Origin: Apium graveolens
Taxonomy: Eukaryota > Streptophyta > Magnoliopsida > Apiales > Apiaceae
Direction of reading: 5' to 3'
Assembly: GCF_009905375.1 (NCBI RefSeq)
Contig: NC_133650.1
Coordinates: 61,519,628 to 61,583,627 of the forward strand
DNA: 64,000 nt
The notes under the pieces were generated by a model. The model had not been told where the DNA came from. It saw only the letters and a list, made by a program, of their open reading frames with translations, and did no database searches. Every line of letters begins with the position of its first letter. Position 1 is the first letter of the stretch. Of the stretch, positions 59,430-64,000 are shown piece after piece. A program made the position numbers and the translations under genes.

Positions 59430-62400
59430 TTGCAGGGTAACAAGAAAAATACACTTGTCTTGGATAGTGGATGTTCAGGACACATGACTAGAAATAAATC
59501 CCTGCTGTCAGAATTTGAGAAGAAGACTGGCCCAAATGTATCTTATGGAGATGGAAATATAGGACATACTCTGGGATATGGAAACTTGATAATTGGAAAG
59601 GTAGCAATATAGAATGTAGCTCTGGTGGAAGAACTGAAGCATAATCTTCTAAGCATTAGTCAAATCACTGACAGAGGTTATCATGTTGTATTCTATGACT
59701 CACACTGTGAAGTTGTTCATAACAAATCAAAGAAAATTGTCTTGATAGGATATAGACATGGTAACATTTATGAAGCAAGGCTACATGAAAGTCTTGAAAA
59801 TGAAGCTACTTGCCTTATCTCTAAGGCATCAGTAGATGAGAGCTGGAACTAGCATAAGAAGCTCTCACATCTCAATTTCAACTCAATCAATGAACTTGCC
59901 AAGAAGGAGCTTGTAAGAGGATTGCCAAACATGCTATACTCAAGTGATGGACTTTGTGATGCTTGCCAAAAGTCTAAACAAAGAAGAGTATCTTTTAAAA
60001 GCAAAACAGAATTCTCTATCTCTGAGCCATATCACATGCTGCACCTGGACCTTTTTGGACCAGTGAACATAATGTCCATCAACGAGAAAAGGTACACACT
60101 TGTAATTGTTGATGATTTCACTAGATATTCATGGGTTTATTTTCTACACAGAAAGGATAAAACTCCAAAAATTCTTCTGGACTACATAAGGCAAATTGAA
60201 AATGGATCTACTCACAAAGTGAAAATCTTGAGAAGTGATAATAGCACTGAATTCAAGAACTCAAAGATGGAGGAATTCTGCAAGTACAAAGACATAGAAC
60301 AACAATTCTCAGCTCCTGGTACACCTCAACAAAATGGTGTTGTTGAGAGGAAGAACATAACCTTAATTGAAGCTGGCAGAACTCTGCTAGAAGAAGCAAA
60401 ACTACCCACTTACTTCTGGGATGAAGCAGTAAACACAGCATGTTATACTCAGAATGTCACTTTGAAAAATAGACATGGTGTTACTCCTTATCAAATGTTA
60501 AAAGAAAAGAAGCCCAGTCTCAAACATCTTCATGTATTTGGATGTAAGTGCTTTTTTTTGAGAACTCATACTAATCAGCTTGGAAAGTTTGAATCAAAGG
60601 CTGATGAAGGAATCTTTGTTGGATACTCACAATCAAAAGCTTACAGGGTGTTCAACCTAAGAACACACACTGTAGTAGTCTCCATCAATGTATCTTTTGA
60701 TGATAAGAAGATTCCTGGTTTTGAAGAAGACACACATAAAAGTTTAATCTTTACAAATGAAAACGCATTGTTGGAATCTGGATCAATCTCTAATGAACTG
60801 TGAAATCCTGATGATCCAAATTCTGACACTCCTTCAGATTCTGAAGATAATCATTGTGCTAATGAGCCTGCACAAGTTGAGGGGGAGCAACAACAAAGGT
60901 CAGTTGATGATACTAACACTGAAGAATCATCTCAAAGTTCTTCTCAATCCAATGCTGATTCAACATTAGAAGAACATGAGTCAAGTCCTTATAATTCATC
61001 AGGAAATAACCCAACAGATTCAAGGGGAGCCTCAAATGGATTTGATGAGGCATACAATTCAGGGGGAGCATCTAGTTCCAGAAGGATACTTCCCAGTGCC
61101 AAAAAATGGACTAAGGATCCTACTCCTGATCTGATCATTGGAAATCTTGATGATGGTGTAAAGACAAGAAGTGCAACTCATAATGAATGTTTTAATCATA
61201 ATCTACTTTCAAAAGAAGAGCCAAAGAAAGTAGAAGATACACTCAAGGATGCAGATTGGGTCATGGCTATGCAAGAAGAATTGAATGAGTTAGAAAGAAA
61301 TGAAGTGTGGAAGCTGGTGCCTAGACCTAAGAATAGGTCAATTCTGGGCACAAAGTGGATCTTTAGAAATAAGACTGATTCTGATGGAACAATCATCAGA
61401 AACAAGGCAAGATTGGTGGAAAAAGGATATTCTCAACAGGATGGTATTGACTATGTTGAGACATTTGCTCCGGTTGCTAGGTTGGAAGCAATCAGAATCT
61501 TCTTGGCATATGCTGCTCACAAGAAGTTCAAAGTCTTCCAGATGGATGTCAAGAGTGCATTTCTGAATGGAGAACTTGAAGAAGAAGTCTATGTTGAATA
61601 ACCACCAGGATTTGTGGATCCTAAACGTCCTGATTATGTTTACAGACTTGATAAAACACTCTATGGACTGAAGCAAGCACCTAGAGTATTGTATGAAACC
61701 CTTGCTCAGTTTCTACTTGAAAGTGGATTTAAAAGAGGTACAATAGATAAAACCCTACTTTATCTGAATAAAGTTAAAGATTTTCTTTTAGTTCAAATTT
61801 ATGTTGATGATATCATTTTTGGATCAACTAATCAAACACTGTGTAATAAGTTTTCAAAGTTGATGCAACCAAGATATCAAATGAGTAGGATGGGAGAGAT
61901 GAGTTACTTCCTAGGCTTGCAGATTAGATAGATTGATAATGGCATCTACATCAATCAGTCCAAGTACACAAGAAATCTACTGAAGAGGTTTAATATGCAA
62001 GAAAGTGCAACTGCAAGTACTTCTATGGCAACTACTACAAAACTTGATCCAAATAAAGGTACAATAGTTGATGTGACAACCTACAGAGTTATGATTGAAT
62101 CTCTGTTATATCTAACTGCTAGCAGGCCAGACATTATATTTTCCACTTGTTTGTGTGCAAGATTTTAGGAAAATCCAAGGGAGCCACATATTATTGCAGT
62201 AAAGAGAATTTTCAGATACCTCAAGGGTATTGTTTCTCTTGGACTTTGGTATGCAAGAGAAGCTGATTTTGTATTATGTGGTTATTCAGGTGCTGATTTT
62301 GCTGGATGCAAAATAGAGAGGAAAAGTACTTTAGGAAGCTGTCAGTTCTTGGGAGGCATATTAGTCTCATGGTTCAGCAGGAAGTAGAAATTTATTTCTA

Positions 62401-62744
62401 CTTCAACTACTGAGGCTGAATACATTGCAGCTGGGAGTTGCTATGCTCAGTTGTTGTGGATGAGAAATCAGCTCATGGACTATGGATTATCATTCTTAAA
62501 AATTCCTATTTATTGTGATAATCAAAGTGCTATTGCTATGACACGAAATCCGGTACAACACTCTCTTACAAAACACATCAACATCAGATATCACTTCATA
62601 ACAGAGCATGTCATGAAAGGAACCATAGAGCTTCATTTTGTTCCTACTGAACAGCATCTAGCTGATATCTTCACAAAGCCATTACCTGAAGCAACATTTA
62701 CAAAGCTTGTGAATGAACTTGGTATGGTTAATTGGGACAAGTAA
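59430..62744 (+). pseudogene. Element F pol with seven nonsense codons
   Basis: One frame carries the complete Copia pol. Protease LVLDSGCSGHMTRN; integrase DDFTRYSW, RSDNSTEF (family has RSDNGTEF) and PQQNGVVERKN; a linker with two GGGGGAGCA motifs (about 60879, 61062); [22 protein letters not shown] and catalytic YVDDIIFGSTN; RNase H TEAEYIAAG and LADIFTKPLPE. In-frame stops are at 59610, 59850, 60801, 61599, 61929, 62166 and 62385. Four replace a Gln of the family (CAG or CAA) and one a Trp (TGG). No frameshift or large deletion is seen. Confidence 0.93.
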
Positions 62745-63133
62745 ATTTTTATGTTATCTATTTGATCAAATCCTGATGTATATTGATCAAATATGTCCTA
62801 AATGTTATGATTTTTAGTTATTAAGCCATAAATATTTGATGTATTCTATTTTTATATGCATGAAAAATTAAGTGAATTTATTTGCTAATTGTGCATGTCC
62901 GAATAAATATATCACTATCATCATTACACATCGGTCTAGGGAGGCGCGCCTTATAAAGAAATCTTTTGGTTAATTCATTAAGTTAACTCTAAACTTAATC
63001 ATTACTCAGTCCTCTAGTCCCTTGATATTCCATTGACTATTTAACCGTCATTTCATCTCAGACATATCATCTTCTATTATCACACAAAACCATTCTCTCT
63101 CTTTTACTCCTCACTATTTTCTTCCTTCGAAAA
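62745..63133 (+). other. Region between pol and 3' ORF of element F
   Basis: About 390 bp of AT-rich sequence, then a short GGCGCGCC block (62943-62950) followed at once by a TATA box (62952-62958), then a pyrimidine-rich leader up to the ATG at 63134. It resembles a small promoter and 5' leader. Confidence 0.6.
62952..62958 (+). promoter_or_regulatory. TATA box before the 3' ORF of element F
   Basis: TATAAAG, 176 bp upstream of the ATG at 63134, next to a GC block in an otherwise AT-rich stretch. Confidence 0.45.
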
Positions 63134-63400
63134 ATGGTTCTTGTAAACATGTTTATGAACTATAAAAACTTCAACGTCGAGTTCAGTTGTGGTGACTGGG
63201 AACAGGAATGGCACATCACTGCCATTCCTGATGAGATATGGAACTTGGTTCCACAAGAGGTTCAGACAAATCTCTTGTTCTTTGAGATGGACTATCAAAT
63301 CCATCTTGATCACTTGGAAGAAGAACGTAGAGAGGCTCTTCTTCAGCAGGAATGGATCATCCGTCTTGCAGTGCTAGTTGTCAGTAGCAGGAGGAACTAA
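63134..63400 (+). CDS. Small ORF behind pol of element F, function unknown
   Basis: 88 residues starting MVLVNMFMNYKNFNVEF and ending VSSRRN. It contains WEQEWHITAIPDEIWNLVPQ and a charged, probably helical part (HLDHLEEERREALLQQEW). No membrane segment, signal peptide or known motif is seen. It lacks stops while pol next to it has seven. It could be an accessory ORF of this Copia family, a captured host fragment, or chance; the promoter-like sequence upstream favours a gene. Confidence 0.5.
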   Translation: MVLVNMFMNYKNFNVEFSCGDWEQEWHITAIPDEIWNLVPQEVQTNLLFFEMDYQIHLDHLEEERREALLQQEWIIRLAVLVVSSRRN

Positions 63401-64000
63401 TCGATAGTTTTCCTTCTTAGACCAAGGCCGTTGATGTTCACCATCTTATAGTAGGATTATCTTGTAATCTTTTGCATGTAATCTACAAATTTCATAAAAT
63501 GTACTCTTTTGATATTTTAATGAAATTTCTTTTGATTGCAAGATTTAGTCTTTGTTTATCTCGTATTATGTGCATGTGAATGTTCTCATTGAAGCCTGTT
63601 AATCTTTACTTCATCTACTTGAACTGTATTTCTTGATGAATGGTTTGATTAAAATTGTGGTTACTAATAATTTATGATGATTTGACAAACAAATGTTGAA
63701 TTTTAATTGACATATCTTGAGTTAGTCAAATCCTGATAACAGGTCAGCACGTTCTAATTCAGATTATTAGTGTTAATCGATCTCTGAGTAAGCTTTATTG
63801 TTGCAATTAAGTGTCCCACTTTATTAATGATTATTGGTGGATTATCATATAAACAAATTTCAACAGTTGTGTCTTGATATAACTGTATGTATTTTGTATT
63901 TACTTCCGTAATTTCCTCCAACATTAAAATCAATTACTCAGATATTGTTTCCTGTTCGAAGTCAAATTCGCTAGGTTACCTTCTTCATACAAGTGTGTTA
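63401..64000 (+). other. Sequence after the 3' ORF, no gene seen
   Basis: AT-rich, with AATGAAA and similar polyadenylation-like words near 63520. No polypurine tract next to an LTR start was found, so F's 3' LTR should lie further right. Confidence 0.55.

Larger units (their letters stand above)
56582..64000 (+). mobile_element. Element F: Copia retrotransposon with an extra 3' ORF, runs off the window
   Basis: 5' LTR, Met primer site, gag, protease, integrase, RT and RNase H in normal order, then about 1.25 kb of further sequence with an ORF. No 3' LTR is reached by 64000. It belongs to the family of element D (LTR length, zinc fingers, gag/pol boundary, linker motifs). The gene set is decayed by nonsense codons but shows little deletion. 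Confidence 0.9.

Overview
The window looks like plant nuclear heterochromatin. It is AT-rich, shows no recognisable complete host gene, and is built almost entirely of nested LTR retrotransposons plus one CACTA DNA transposon. Primer sites (TGGTATCAGAGC for initiator tRNA-Met; TGGCGCCGCTGC, the Athila type), LTR sizes and protein motifs indicate a dicot; the species cannot be fixed from sequence alone. Element names below (A, A', B to K) are local labels.

Left half (1-39548): a chain of insertions whose left halves lie off the window. Tat-like K (minus) is broken by chromovirus-type LTR A' (plus). A' is broken by LTR G (plus), and G by Copia element D (minus). D's reverse transcriptase gene is broken by Gypsy chromovirus A (minus). 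A carries B (plus) at the end of its protease and C (minus) inside its 5' LTR. C's own 5' LTR carries a very young non-autonomous Sirevirus-like Copia element E (minus). Boundaries of E and C rest on LTR ends plus target duplications (GTTTT exact; AATTC/ATTTC). The outer levels rest on LTR termini and broken homology.

Right half (39549-64000): Athila-like I (plus) has its gag split by the complete Athila-like H (minus, 41406-56226, TSD GATAC). H's integrase is split by J, a 3.5-kb CACTA element (TSD GCT) that carries fragments of several host genes. Right of H, I's gag is cut again by Copia element F (plus), which runs off the window and has an extra ORF behind pol.

How the parts work: A, B, C and A' share very long LTRs (3.7-4.1 kb where measurable). 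Each LTR contains a conserved 27-29 codon reading frame ending at a phase-0 AG|GT splice donor (decayed in A'), and a 12-bp palindrome whose bases change while its symmetry is kept. In A the donor can join in frame to an ATG-less acidic ORF beyond the primer site. H has a second ORF behind pol with its own TATA box and a copy of the LTR's GC-rich upstream module. Most open frames not listed are shadows of these elements or chance frames in LTRs.
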